64,000 nucleotides of DNA from Mycolicibacterium komossense (GTDB lineage Bacteria > Actinomycetota > Actinomycetes > Mycobacteriales > Mycobacteriaceae). The translations under genes and the position numbers were made by a program. Location: contig NZ_JACKTY010000014.1 in the NCBI RefSeq assembly GCF_025822605.1, positions 253,883 to 317,882 on the forward strand, in the 5' to 3' direction. The notes below the pieces were generated by a model. The model did not search any database and was not told the DNA's origin. It saw only the letters and a program-made list of their open reading frames with translations. Below, piece by piece: positions 26,640 through 35,936 of the stretch. How positions within the stretch are numbered: position 1 is the stretch's first letter; every line of letters begins with the position of its first letter.

Positions 26640-27149
26640 GGTTCCCCGGATATCGGCGCATGGTGAAGCTCGGTGAAGATAGGGTTCGGTAGGTCTGGTG
26701 CGGGGGGCGATCGGGACTTTTGATCGCGGCGATTTAAACTCGGTCGCCGGTGTGGCCCAGCCGTGAAGATGATGATCAGATCTGCAGCCGATCGCTCGGT
26801 GCGGCTAACGCGAGCGGACGCACTCCATCTGCGCGCGCTGGCTTGCGGCAGGTGAGTTCTGTGCCGCGGCTGCGTCTCGTACCCCAGCCGGGCCAGCGAG
26901 GTCGCACATCTCGCACCATCAGGATCTGACTTTGCTGTATCTCGCTGCGATATCGAGTGCACCGCCCAGGGTTCCGGCGCGGAGGTGCCGAGGTGCGTAG
27001 GCCGGCCTGTGATGCGCAGCCACCGCCTGCGTATAGGTATATCCGCTCGGCGCGATCGTGATTGCTGCGCTGGCACTGGCCACCGCACCCACGAAGTGAA
27101 CCGCAACTCCCGGCTACCTCGCGGACATGGCCAAACTCCGCGGCCGGGA
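26640..27149. other. Non-coding stretch at mce deletion boundary
   Basis: About 500 bp with no supported gene; the open frames here have poor composition. A 6-bp inverted repeat GCGATC/GATCGC at 26707-26727 could be a weak operator for the minus-strand small ORF. The right end joins mce-derived sequence near 27150, so the stretch probably contains the boundary of a deletion that removed mceA to mceE. Confidence 0.4.
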
Positions 27150-27413
27150 AATATTGACTCGCTGGATTTCCTGTCGACCTATCCGTGGGTGAAAAGCACA
27201 GTCCCAAACTGGTTTCGGGGGGACTTCGCCAACATTACGCTCGTCGTCGACCTCACATTGAGCCGGCTGGACAGCGGTCTGTTCACCGGCACCAGGTGGG
27301 AAGGCAATCTCACCGAGCTCGAACTGCAGTGGGGCCGCACCATCGGTCAGCTACCGAGTCCGTACACCGGAGGCAACCCGCTCATCGCCCCTTACCATTT
27401 CGGGGGCTACTGA
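27150..27413 (+). pseudogene. C-terminal remnant of an MCE-family protein (mceE position)
   Basis: About 85 codons in frame with the stop at 27411-27413 encode the end of an Mce protein: WVKSTVPNWFRGDFANITLV, TRWEGNLTELELQWGRTIGQ and a proline-rich tail. Recognisable family sequence begins near 27156 and nothing upstream resembles the signal/MlaD parts, so the gene is truncated at its 5' end. It ends 1 bp before the ATG of mceF, the usual operon spacing; hence assignment to mceE is by position. Could also be mceD. Confidence 0.65.
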
Positions 27414-27414
27414 C

Positions 27415-28881
27415 ATGATTCGGCTGCCTCGCAGTGTGTGGATCCAGTTGGGCGTCCTGGCGGCCATCACCGTCGTCTCGGTCAGCATCATGGCGTTCGG
27501 ATTCGTCAAAGTTCCTGCACTGCTTGGTATCGGGCGGTACACGGTGACGCTGGACCTGCCCACCTCCGGCGGACTGTACGCGACGGCGGTGGTGACTTAC
27601 CGAGGCGATGAGATTGGCCGGGTCAGCTCGGTCAACGTAACCCGGGACGGTGTCCGGGCCGTACTGACACTGGACTCGTCGACCAAGGTCCCCGCAGACG
27701 TGACGGCTGCGGTGCACAGCCGCTCCGCCATCGGTGAACAATTCGTCGAGCTGACCCCGCCCGCGGGTGCGGAGTCCGTCGCCTCGCTGCGCGACGGTGA
27801 TGTCATTACGGCCGGCAAGGTGAGTGTTCCTCCTGACATCGGGAACCTGCTCGACGACACCAACCGCGCGCTGCAGGCTATCCCGCAGGACAACCTCAAG
27901 ACGGTCGTCGACGAGGCGGCGAAGGCGGTCGGTGGGCTCGGACCCGAGTTGTCGCGCATCGTCGACGGTTCGACATCGCTGGCGATCGAAGGCGGCAAGA
28001 CCATCGATCCGTTGGCGCAGCTCATCGACCAGTCGCCCCCGGTGCTGAATTCCCAAGTCCAGACCGCAGATTCGATCGCAACCTGGGCGGCGCGCACTGC
28101 CGCCATCACCGGTCAACTCAAGGCCCAGAACACCGTCTTCGGGGATTTGCTCGATCAGGGAGGACCCGGCCTCGACGAAGGCAAGGCCCTGTTCGACCGG
28201 GTTGCGCCGGCGCTGCCGGTGTTATTGGCGAACCTGGTGAGCCTTGGCGAGATCGCCGTGACCTACCGTGCGGATCTCGAACAGCTGCTGGTGCTCTACC
28301 CGCAGGGCACGGCGGTGATGTCGGCGATCGCGCTGGCAAATTCCGGAACCAAGCAGGCATACAAAGGCATCTACCTCGATTTCAACCTGAACCTCAATTA
28401 CCCGCCACCCTGCAATACCGGCTTCCTTCCGGTCCGGCAGCAACGGGCTTTTTCCGATCAGGATTATCCGGACCGGCCATCGGGGGAGTTGTACTGCCGT
28501 ATACCGCAGGACTCGGACATGAATGTCCGTGGTGTGCGCAATATTCCGTGCGAGACCAAGCCGGACAAAAGGGCTCCCACCGTCGAGATGTGCGAGAGCG
28601 ACCAGCAATACGTTCCGCTCAATGACGGCAACAACTGGAAGGGTGACCCGAACGCCACCCTGTCAGGGCAGGGCATCCCGCAGTATCCGCCAGGAGTCGC
28701 GGCACCCGGTGAGCCGCCGCCGCCCATGCCCAGTGCGTCCCCTCCGCCGCCTACCGCGGTGCCCTATGACCCGGCAACGGGAAGCTACATCGGCCCCGAC
28801 GGGCGCAATCACACTCAGCGCGATCTCGCGCATCCTGCGGATAGAACCTGGCAGTCGATGTTGATCCCGCCAGCTGGCTAG
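27415..28881 (+). CDS. mceF: MCE-family protein MceF
   Basis: Mce proteins form periplasmic tunnels for lipid or sterol import. This one has 488 residues: an N-terminal membrane segment (VWIQLGVLAAITVVSVSIMA), the MlaD/MCE domain (YTVTLDLPTSGGLYATAVVT, GEQFVELTPP), a long helical needle (residues 130-320) and a Pro-rich tail ending HPADRTWQSMLIPPAG, typical of the last gene of mce operons. The other five mce genes and yrbE permeases are absent from this window, leaving it an orphan. ATG 27415 directly follows the mceE remnant. Confidence 0.88.
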   Translation: MIRLPRSVWIQLGVLAAITVVSVSIMAFGFVKVPALLGIGRYTVTLDLPTSGGLYATAVVTYRGDEIGRVSSVNVTRDGVRAVLTLDSSTKVPADVTAAVHSRSAIGEQFVELTPPAGAESVASLRDGDVITAGKVSVPPDIGNLLDDTNRALQAIPQDNLKTVVDEAAKAVGGLGPELSRIVDGSTSLAIEGGKTIDPLAQLIDQSPPVLNSQVQTADSIATWAARTAAITGQLKAQNTVFGDLLDQGGPGLDEGKALFDRVAPALPVLLANLVSLGEIAVTYRADLEQLLVLYPQGTAVMSAIALANSGTKQAYKGIYLDFNLNLNYPPPCNTGFLPVRQQRAFSDQDYPDRPSGELYCRIPQDSDMNVRGVRNIPCETKPDKRAPTVEMCESDQQYVPLNDGNNWKGDPNATLSGQGIPQYPPGVAAPGEPPPPMPSASPPPPTAVPYDPATGSYIGPDGRNHTQRDLAHPADRTWQSMLIPPAG

Positions 28882-29003
28882 GCCGGGCAAGTATTGCGCA
28901 AAGGTGGCCATGCCGCCCAAAGTCCTTAGCAATGCGAAAAGTCGTCGGATTCAGTGTTTCTCCGGTGCCGACCGGACCTGAAGAGCTTTTCTTGCGAATT
29001 CCT

Positions 29004-29015
29004 AGCAAATTTGCT
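29004..29015. promoter_or_regulatory. 12-bp palindrome AGCAAATTTGCT upstream of PGRS gene
   Basis: Perfect 12-bp palindrome about 89 bp before the PGRS-protein start, in an AT-richer part of the 222-bp intergenic region. A dimeric regulator site is the simplest reading. No matching regulator is known to me. Confidence 0.4.
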
Positions 29016-29103
29016 GATCCGCCCCTAATATCCGACACGCGGCGGTTTGCCGGGGCGTCAATAGGATTGCAGAGCGCGTGTGAAAACAGGTGGGGGTTGG
29101 CCG

Positions 29104-32100
29104 ATGGCTACCAGATCAGACTCGGGACGGTTCGACGGTCTCGCGGCGGAGCGCCCCGCGCCGTCCGGCAAACGGGTTGGCAGGAGGCGGCGGCGGTCAC
29201 AGGATTTCGGGGTGCGGCAATGGCTGCAAATAGGTGCGGCTTCGGGTGGTCTCGGCGCGGCCCTGGTCGGGTTCTCCCTGATGAGTCCGCAGGTCGGTGT
29301 CGCCGCCGCGGATGACGGCGGGGCCTCATCCTCGTCTTCGTCGTCGACTGCGTCGCACGCGAGTTCGCCTGGGCCGAAAGCCAACTCCGCGTCGAAACAT
29401 TCGGACTCTTCCACGGCGAAGCCCCCGTCGGTGAGTACGGCGGTGTCGTCCAAGACAGTGACCGGCGCCACGAGCGCCAAGGACTCGAGCGCGGCCGCGG
29501 CGAGCAGCGCCGTCGCGGCCGCGCCGAAGAATTCCGCAAGGAGCCTCGCGGTTGCTGTGGCGACGCCGTCGGTTGCGGCACCGCCGGATCTGGCTGCGGT
29601 GTTCTTCGGTAACGGCACCGCCGCACACCCCGACGGCGGCATCTTCGTGGGCAACGGTTACACGTGGACGGTCGACACCTGCACCGGCAGCACTGCCTGC
29701 AAAGGCGGTAACAGTGGGCTATTTGGCAACGGCGGCAACGGTTTCAATGGCGGCAACGGTGGTAACGCCGGCTGGTTCGGCAACGGGGGTGATGGCGGCG
29801 ACGGTGTCGTCGGTATCAACAACGGAGCCGGCGGAGATGGCGGTACAGGCGGTCTGATCACCGGAAACGGTGGCTTCGGCGGTGCGGGCGCACAGACCGA
29901 AGCGGGATCGTCGGGTGGTCGCGGCGGAGCCGCCGGCATGTCCGGCAACGGCGGCGGCGGCGGCAACGGCGGGGCGTCGACCGGAGCCTTCCACGGTGGC
30001 ACCGGGGGACGGGGTGGTGCCGGAGGTTTCCTCCGTGGCGACGGCGGTGCGGGCGGCGGCGGTGGAAACGCCATCCTGATCGGAGAGACCGGCGGCACCG
30101 GGGGTAACGGCGGCGACACCGGGCTGGTGTCCGCGACGGGCACTGCGGGCGCCGGCGGCGCGGGCGGTAAGGCCAGCTTCGGCGGCGCGGGTGGCAATGG
30201 TGGCAACGGTGGACTGCTGGCCCTTTTCGCTACGGGGGGTGCCGGCGGTGCCGGCGGGAACGCACCTGGGAAGGGTTACGGCGAGGACCTCGGCGGTACC
30301 GGCGGCAACGGGGGCAACGGGGGGTTGTGGTCGGGCAACGGCGGCGCCGGTGGTGAGGGTGGCGTCTGTGGCGGTGCCGGCGGCAACGGCGGTAGCACGG
30401 GATTGTTGTCGCTCGTCGGCAAGGGTGGTGACGGTGGTGCCGGCGGTGAGGGGCAGGCCGGCTATGTCGGCATCAACGGATCCGCCCTCAGCCCCAACGG
30501 CCAGCTGGGCGGTGCCGGTGGTGCCGGCGGCGTAGGCGGCAACGGTGGTTCGGGCAGCCTGGTCCTGGGTAGTGGCGGTGCCGGCGGCAGCGGTGGTGCC
30601 GGTGGCAAGGGCGGTCAAGGTGGCACCGGGCTCGCCGAATACGGCGGTAATGGCGGCACCGGCGGCACGGGTGGGCCCGGCGGCGCAGCCGGCGGAGCGG
30701 GCGGCACGGGCAGCTTCTTCTTCGTCGTCTCCGCGAACGGGACGAACGGCACCAGTGGCGCCGGCGGAGCGGGTGGCAACGGCGGCCCCGGTGGTCTCGG
30801 CGGCTACGCGACCGGGGCCATCAGCGCGAACGGCGGACGCGGTGGCGACGGTGGTGCTGGTGCCGTTGGTGGCGCCAATGCTGCCGGTGGAGCGGGTGGC
30901 GCCGGTGGGCCCGGTGCGGATGGTGCGGCGGGCGGCGCCACAGGCGACGGTGGCAACGGCGGAAATGGCGGCAACGGTGGTGTTGGTGGCGCCGGCGGCG
31001 TGAGCACCACCACCGGTAAAGGTGGCGACGGTGGTATCGGTGGTGTGGGCGGCGGTGCCGGCAACGGTGCCGGCGGCATCACCCCAGGCGACGGCGGCAA
31101 CGGTGGTAATGGTGGGAACGGTGGCGCCGGCGGTGTGACGGGCGGCGCGGGCGGTGAGGGCGCCAATGGCGGAAATGCGGGTCTCGGCGGACCGGCGGCC
31201 GGCGGCGGGGTAGGGGCCCCCGGAACAGCAGGAATCAAGGGTACTGACGGAGCCAGTGCGGCGACTGTGCTGTCCGCGGCGGTGTCGGCAGCGGTGGCTA
31301 CCCCGACGCAGGCCGCCGATCCACTGTCGGTCTTCACCGATATCGGTCGTCAGTTGGCCTACATCTTCTTCAATCGGGCGCCCAGTCAGTCGGTGGAAGT
31401 TGGCGGTTCAGACGCGACCACCGGTCAGGTAACCGTCAGCATGAACGGGTCGAGCAACAATGGGTACGGGGTGACGTACACCATCAAGCAAGGACCCAAG
31501 TACGGGACCCTGACACCTGGGGCCACCCCCGGCACGTACATCTACACACCCGATGCGACGCTCATCAAACCGGGAATCGTCGATACGTTCACTGTGACGC
31601 TCGACAACGGTGAAGAAGCCAAACTACCCGGATTCGCTGGTGTGATACAGGGTTTCGTGCATGACTTCGCCGTCGAGATCGGCCTCGCGCAACCCGACAC
31701 CATCGACAAGGTGGTCACGGTCCAGGTCAAAGGTGACGGTGTCTACGGCGACCTGACGGAGGGCAAGAAGTATTGGGTGAGCCAGAGCTACTCCAACTGT
31801 GTACTGCAGGCGGCTGCGTCGGCGACACTTCAGGCGACCAAGACTCTGCCCATGCCAGGGCCTGACGGGACCGAGGCGCAGTGGGTCGAATGGGCGAAGA
31901 CCAACAACAGCGTGGTGACACCCGGCACGAAGATGTACCTGGACCAGAACACCGACGAAGCGATCGCTCCCGGCGATGCGCGGGTGCTGATGGAGAAGTA
32001 CTTCAACGTCACGGCGACGGTCAAGCAGTACGGCACGGTCGGCGCGGACGGAGTCCGGACGACAACGCAGGCAGACGGTCAACTGGCGCTTACTGATATG

Positions 32101-32433
32101 GAAGCCGCACTGGCGCAGGGCAATGCCGTCATGATCGGCTACCCGACGGCGGTCGTCTGGTCTGCCGTCACCACCATCAAGCCAAGTGGAGATGACAGCT
32201 TCACCGAGCCCGACCACGCGGCAACGGTGATCGCGATCGATCTGAAGCAGGGCGTCGTGTACGTCAACGACAGCTCGATGACGTCCTACGACCCGACGCT
32301 GGACAAAGATGTCAATGTCGGCCAGGGTAAAGCGATCCCCATCGGGGTGTTTATGACCGGGTGGCAGGCCGACAACTACGGGTTGACGATCGTCTCGCCG
32401 AACGCCCCAGTGGCTGCCGTCAGCTCCACGTAG
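29104..32433 (+). CDS. PGRS-type glycine-rich exported protein with Ig-like and C39/papain-like C-terminal domains
   Basis: 1,109-residue surface or secreted protein. Residues 1-75: long basic N-region ([13 protein letters not shown]) and a hydrophobic segment ([17 protein letters not shown]) with cleavage likely after VGVAAA; then a Ser/Ala-rich linker. About 201-712: GGxGGN-type repeats as in PE_PGRS proteins, but no PE domain. About 760-850: Ig/VCBS-like strands ([20 protein letters not shown]). About 890-1075: a C39/papain-like domain with Cys899 ([10 protein letters not shown]), His1038 ([10 protein letters not shown]) and Asn1055/Asp1056 (VYVNDSS). ATG 29104 is preferred over GTG 29080 because GGTGGGGG precedes it. 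Possible peptidase activity is inference. Confidence 0.85.
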   Translation: MATRSDSGRFDGLAAERPAPSGKRVGRRRRRSQDFGVRQWLQIGAASGGLGAALVGFSLMSPQVGVAAADDGGASSSSSSSTASHASSPGPKANSASKHSDSSTAKPPSVSTAVSSKTVTGATSAKDSSAAAASSAVAAAPKNSARSLAVAVATPSVAAPPDLAAVFFGNGTAAHPDGGIFVGNGYTWTVDTCTGSTACKGGNSGLFGNGGNGFNGGNGGNAGWFGNGGDGGDGVVGINNGAGGDGGTGGLITGNGGFGGAGAQTEAGSSGGRGGAAGMSGNGGGGGNGGASTGAFHGGTGGRGGAGGFLRGDGGAGGGGGNAILIGETGGTGGNGGDTGLVSATGTAGAGGAGGKASFGGAGGNGGNGGLLALFATGGAGGAGGNAPGKGYGEDLGGTGGNGGNGGLWSGNGGAGGEGGVCGGAGGNGGSTGLLSLVGKGGDGGAGGEGQAGYVGINGSALSPNGQLGGAGGAGGVGGNGGSGSLVLGSGGAGGSGGAGGKGGQGGTGLAEYGGNGGTGGTGGPGGAAGGAGGTGSFFFVVSANGTNGTSGAGGAGGNGGPGGLGGYATGAISANGGRGGDGGAGAVGGANAAGGAGGAGGPGADGAAGGATGDGGNGGNGGNGGVGGAGGVSTTTGKGGDGGIGGVGGGAGNGAGGITPGDGGNGGNGGNGGAGGVTGGAGGEGANGGNAGLGGPAAGGGVGAPGTAGIKGTDGASAATVLSAAVSAAVATPTQAADPLSVFTDIGRQLAYIFFNRAPSQSVEVGGSDATTGQVTVSMNGSSNNGYGVTYTIKQGPKYGTLTPGATPGTYIYTPDATLIKPGIVDTFTVTLDNGEEAKLPGFAGVIQGFVHDFAVEIGLAQPDTIDKVVTVQVKGDGVYGDLTEGKKYWVSQSYSNCVLQAAASATLQATKTLPMPGPDGTEAQWVEWAKTNNSVVTPGTKMYLDQNTDEAIAPGDARVLMEKYFNVTATVKQYGTVGADGVRTTTQADGQLALTDMEAALAQGNAVMIGYPTAVVWSAVTTIKPSGDDSFTEPDHAATVIAIDLKQGVVYVNDSSMTSYDPTLDKDVNVGQGKAIPIGVFMTGWQADNYGLTIVSPNAPVAAVSST
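29704..31240 (+). repeat. PGRS-type GGC/GGN-rich repeat tract
   Basis: About 1.5 kb of imperfect GGCGGN-AAC-GGT type repeats encoding (Gly-Gly-X)n with X mostly Asn, Ala, Thr or Asp. It is an in-frame coding minisatellite, prone to length variation and assembly collapse. Confidence 0.9.
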
Positions 32434-32450
32434 TCGAATCGCGTTCCGAC

Positions 32451-33830
32451 TCAGGCCCTCCGCGCACCGCTCGTGGCCTGATTCGGTTGCAGCGGAGCAA
32501 GTCCCAGATTATCGCGCAGCGTGACGCCGTCGTAGTCGGTGCGGTACACCCCGAGCTCCTGCAGCAGCGGTACCACCTTGTCGACCAGCGGGGCCAGGCC
32601 ATCAGGGGTGACATGCGGGACCAGAATGAAGCCGTCGCTGGCATCGGCCTGGACGAACTCGTTGATGGTGTGCGCGACCGTTTCCGGTGAACCGATGAAG
32701 TTCTGGCGGCCAGTGACCTCGATGATGAGTTCGCGGCTGGTCAGGTTCTCGGCCTCGGCTTTTGCGCGCCACTCGTTGGCGGTCGCGATCGGGTCGCGAT
32801 ACTGCCGAACACTGGCACGGCCCCGCGCGATGGTGTGTTCACCCAGAAGTGGGTCGACGCTGGGCAGCGGACCGTCTGGATCATGGTCGGAGAGGTCCCG
32901 ATTCCACAGCTGCTCAAGGAATTTGATGGCAGTTTGCGGCGAGACCTGGGCCAGTCGCACCTCGTGCGCCAGGTCCGCGGCCTCGGCGTCGGTGTCGCCG
33001 AGCACGAAGGTGGCGGCGGGCAGGATGAGAAGCTGGTCGGGTCGGCGTCCGTACTTGGCGAGGCGTCCCTTGACGTCGGTGTAGAACGCCTGGCCCGCCT
33101 CTAGCGTGCTGTGTCGGGAGAAGATCGCGTCGGCATCGCCGGCGGCGAACTCGCGGCCTTCTTCGGAGTCGCCGGCCTGGAAGATCACCGGTCTGCCCTG
33201 CGGTCCGCGGGGCACGGTGAATTGCCCGGCGATATCGAAATGCGCATCCCGGTGGGCGAATTGACCCGGCTTGGGCTCTGACAGGAACCGACCCGTCGCC
33301 TTGTCGGCCACTATCTCGTCACCGCGCCAGGAGTCGAAGAGCTCCTGCGCTGTCCGCAGGAAGTTACGCGCCCGTTCGTAGCGCTGATCCTGGGGCAGGA
33401 AACCGCCGCGGCGGAAGTTCTCGCCGGTGAACGCATCCCAGGACGTCACGACGTTCCAGGCGGCCCGGCCACCGGAGAGGTGATCAAGAGAGGCGAATTG
33501 CCTTGCTACGTCGTAGGGTTCGTTGAACGTCGAGTTGATTGTGCCCGCCAACCCGAGGTGCTCGGTGACCGCGGCCAGCGCGGCCAGGACAGTGAACGTG
33601 TCGGGACGGCCGACCACGTCGAGGTCGTAGATCTGATCGTTCTGCTCCCGCAGGCGCAGACCTTCGGCGAGGAAAAGGAAGTCGAGCTTGCCCCGTTCGG
33701 CGTCCTCGGCGAAGCGGACGAACGAACTGAATTCGATATGGCTGCCCGCGGCGGGATCACTCCACACCGTCGTGTTGTTCACACCGGGAAAGTGGGCGGC
33801 GAGGTGGACCTGCTTGACGGGTTTACTCAC
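32451..33830 (-). CDS. LLM-class FMNH2 monooxygenase, NtaA/SnaA/DszA type (copy 3)
   Basis: 459-residue luciferase-like monooxygenase. Diagnostic motif ASLDHLSGGRAAWNVVTSWD near residue 113, RGPQGRPVIFQAGDSEEGRE near 225. It resembles DszA/NtaA enzymes that split sulfones or aminopolycarboxylates; the substrate is not determined. GTG 33830 has the strong site AGGAGG 8 nt upstream. It is last in a leftward operon after a fused binding protein-permease, its ATPase and another LLM enzyme, so it probably acts on what they import. Confidence 0.87.
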   Translation of the reverse strand: MSKPVKQVHLAAHFPGVNNTTVWSDPAAGSHIEFSSFVRFAEDAERGKLDFLFLAEGLRLREQNDQIYDLDVVGRPDTFTVLAALAAVTEHLGLAGTINSTFNEPYDVARQFASLDHLSGGRAAWNVVTSWDAFTGENFRRGGFLPQDQRYERARNFLRTAQELFDSWRGDEIVADKATGRFLSEPKPGQFAHRDAHFDIAGQFTVPRGPQGRPVIFQAGDSEEGREFAAGDADAIFSRHSTLEAGQAFYTDVKGRLAKYGRRPDQLLILPAATFVLGDTDAEAADLAHEVRLAQVSPQTAIKFLEQLWNRDLSDHDPDGPLPSVDPLLGEHTIARGRASVRQYRDPIATANEWRAKAEAENLTSRELIIEVTGRQNFIGSPETVAHTINEFVQADASDGFILVPHVTPDGLAPLVDKVVPLLQELGVYRTDYDGVTLRDNLGLAPLQPNQATSGARRA

Positions 33831-33848
33831 GATGATGTCCTCCTCGTC

Positions 33849-35054
33849 TCAGGCTGACGCGTAACGGTTGATGGGACGGCTCAGACCCAAGGTCCCGCGC
33901 AGGGAGTCGGATGTGTATTCGGTGCGAAACAGGCCGCGCCTGCGCAGCTCCGGGACGAGCTTTTCGGTGATCTGGACCAGGTCATCGGGCAGTGCACCGG
34001 GGCGTAGCCGGAATCCGGACAGTCCGCCGGCGTGCCAGTCCTGCAGAAGATCGGCGAGCTGTCCGGGTGTGCCGACGAAAATCTCCGCATCACTGGTGAA
34101 TTCAGCGCCGGCGAGCTCGTCGAGGCGAGCGCGCGTCGCCTCCGCCCCTTGCTGCGTCTCGTCGAGAAATATTGTCAGGTCGGCGAAGACCCGAACCGGG
34201 GGATCGGTTCGCTCGGTCGATGGTCGGTGGGCCGTGATCCGCTCGACGATGGCCGCGGCCTGTCTGGCGTCGTGCGGTGTGACGAACCCGACGTCGGTGC
34301 TGCGGGCGATCAACCGGTACGCGTCGTCGCCGTGACCGAGTGCGGCGACAATCGGCTGACCCTGCGGCGGCCGCGGGGTAATCGAGGGTCCCTTGACAGA
34401 GAACCATTCGCCCTTGAAGTCGATGTAGTGCAACTTATTTCGGTCGATGAACCGGCCGGTGGCGACGTCGCGGATCTCCGCGTCGTCTTCCCAGCTGTCC
34501 CACAGCCGGCGCAGCACCTCGACGTAGTCGGCGGCCTCGTCGAAATAAGCGGCAACACTGGCCCTTACGGCAGGGTCGTCGAGGGAGGCATAGGAGACTG
34601 GGACCACCTCGCGGCGGCCGAAATGTGCTGCCGCATCTGGCCGGCCGGAAATCTGTACTCGCACGCCTGCGCGGCCGGTGCTCACGTAGTCCAGCGTCGC
34701 GATCGCCTTTGACATATGAAACGGCTCGGAGTGGGTGACGGTAGCTGTCGGGATGAGTCCGATGTGTCGGGACTTCGGTGCGACCCGTGCCGCGATCAGG
34801 ACGGCGTCGAGCCGCCCCCGAACCCGGTCGGTGCGCTGGTCCGGCACGAACTTGTCCTCGGACTGCAGGGTGAAGCTGTCCTCGATCGTGACGAAGTCGA
34901 GCGTGGCCCGTTCGGCTTCGGCTACCAGGTCGGTCCAGTAGCCGGGGGTCAGCAGCTCGGCCGGCCGGGCATTGTCGGTGCGCCATGCCGCCGGGTGCCA
35001 ACCCGCTCCGTCGAGGGCAACGGCGAGATGAAAGTGATTCGAGGGAACACTCAC
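33849..35054 (-). CDS. LLM-class flavin monooxygenase (copy 4)
   Basis: Luciferase-like monooxygenase of about 401 residues from GTG 35054. It begins MSVPSNHFHLAVALDGAGWH, then YWTDLVAEAERATLDFVTIE, ATLDYVSTGRAGVRVQISGR and ALGHGDDAYRLIARSTDVGF. It is more divergent than copies 1-3 and has VQISGR where they have NVVTS, so the substrate class likely differs. An ATG at 35111 would add 19 residues but its AGGA touches the start codon. It lies 18 bp before copy 3 and 24-81 bp after the ATPase gene. Confidence 0.83.
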   Translation of the reverse strand: MSVPSNHFHLAVALDGAGWHPAAWRTDNARPAELLTPGYWTDLVAEAERATLDFVTIEDSFTLQSEDKFVPDQRTDRVRGRLDAVLIAARVAPKSRHIGLIPTATVTHSEPFHMSKAIATLDYVSTGRAGVRVQISGRPDAAAHFGRREVVPVSYASLDDPAVRASVAAYFDEAADYVEVLRRLWDSWEDDAEIRDVATGRFIDRNKLHYIDFKGEWFSVKGPSITPRPPQGQPIVAALGHGDDAYRLIARSTDVGFVTPHDARQAAAIVERITAHRPSTERTDPPVRVFADLTIFLDETQQGAEATRARLDELAGAEFTSDAEIFVGTPGQLADLLQDWHAGGLSGFRLRPGALPDDLVQITEKLVPELRRRGLFRTEYTSDSLRGTLGLSRPINRYASA

Positions 35055-35135
35055 GGGCACCAACTTTCGACTTTTCGACTCTGTGGGTAACCATCGGCCG
35101 ACGAAGTCCATTCCTGGATGTCGTGCGCCGAAGGC

Positions 35136-35936
35136 CTACAGCGGGTTGAGGATGCGCTCCAGGAACTGCCGGGTGCGCTCTTCTTTGGGGTCGCCGATGA
35201 CCTGTTCGGGTGTGCCCTGTTCCAGGATGATGCCTTGATCGGTGAAGAGCACCTGGCTGGAAACCTGCTTGGCGAATTGGATTTCGTGTGTGACGACCAC
35301 GAGCGTCCACCCCTCGACGGCGAGATCCTTGATGACGGACAGCACCTCACCCACCAGTTCGGGGTCGAGAGCCGACGTGGGCTCGTCGAACAGCACCAGT
35401 TTGGGCTTGAGTGCCAGAGCTCTGGCGATGCCGACCCGCTGCTGCTGACCGCCGGACAGCTGGTATGGGTACTGGTCCTTCTTGGCGGCGAGCCCGACCT
35501 GGTCGAGAAGCTCCACGGCCTCCGCCACGGCCTCATCCTTGGGCCGCTTCTGCACGATGACAGGTCCCTCGATGATGTTCTGCAGCACCGTCTTGTGTGG
35601 GAACAGGTTGTGACCTTGGAACACGAAACCACTGCGCGACTGGAACCGGCGTACGTCGGGTTTGGGGGTAGGGGTGGAGAAGTCGATCTCGACGTCGTCG
35701 ACCCGGATGACGCCCGCGTCGGCCCTGTCGAGCGCGTTGAGCGTGCGCAGCAGCGTCGTCTTGCCCGATCCCGACGGCCCGATGATGGCGGTCGCCGTGC
35801 CCCGTTCGACGGTGAACGAGACACCTTTGAGGACCTTGTTGCTTCCGAACGCCTTTTCCACGCCGCTGGCGGTGACCCGGTACTCGACCTCTGTGGTGGC
35901 CGGCGGGGTGTTGTCTGCGGTGCCGTGATCCGTCAT
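35136..35936 (-). CDS. Polar amino acid-type ABC transporter ATPase
   Basis: 266-residue ATPase of the GlnQ/TcyN (PAAT) class. After an unusual 20-residue Thr-rich N-terminus it has Walker [16 protein letters not shown]-loop [15 protein letters not shown], signature [15 protein letters not shown], Walker [14 protein letters not shown] and H-loop [13 protein letters not shown] 35936 overlaps the stop of the fused binding protein-permease (ATGA). Given two LLM monooxygenases downstream, cystine or another sulfur compound is the likely substrate (inference). Confidence 0.9.
   Translation of the reverse strand: MTDHGTADNTPPATTEVEYRVTASGVEKAFGSNKVLKGVSFTVERGTATAIIGPSGSGKTTLLRTLNALDRADAGVIRVDDVEIDFSTPTPKPDVRRFQSRSGFVFQGHNLFPHKTVLQNIIEGPVIVQKRPKDEAVAEAVELLDQVGLAAKKDQYPYQLSGGQQQRVGIARALALKPKLVLFDEPTSALDPELVGEVLSVIKDLAVEGWTLVVVTHEIQFAKQVSSQVLFTDQGIILEQGTPEQVIGDPKEERTRQFLERILNPL

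Noticed and set aside
26507..27106. 199-codon minus-strand open frame in the mce boundary region
   Set aside because: Arg/Pro/Ser-rich shadow-like composition and overlaps the better-supported 49-residue ORF in another frame.
29104..32433. Calling the glycine-rich protein a PE_PGRS protein
   Set aside because: The N-terminus has a basic region and signal-like helix but no PE domain; only the repeats are PGRS-like.
32430..32451. Hairpin AGTCG/CGACT between the convergent PGRS and LLM genes as terminator
   Set aside because: Only five paired bases at the ends, mismatched inside, and no T-run.
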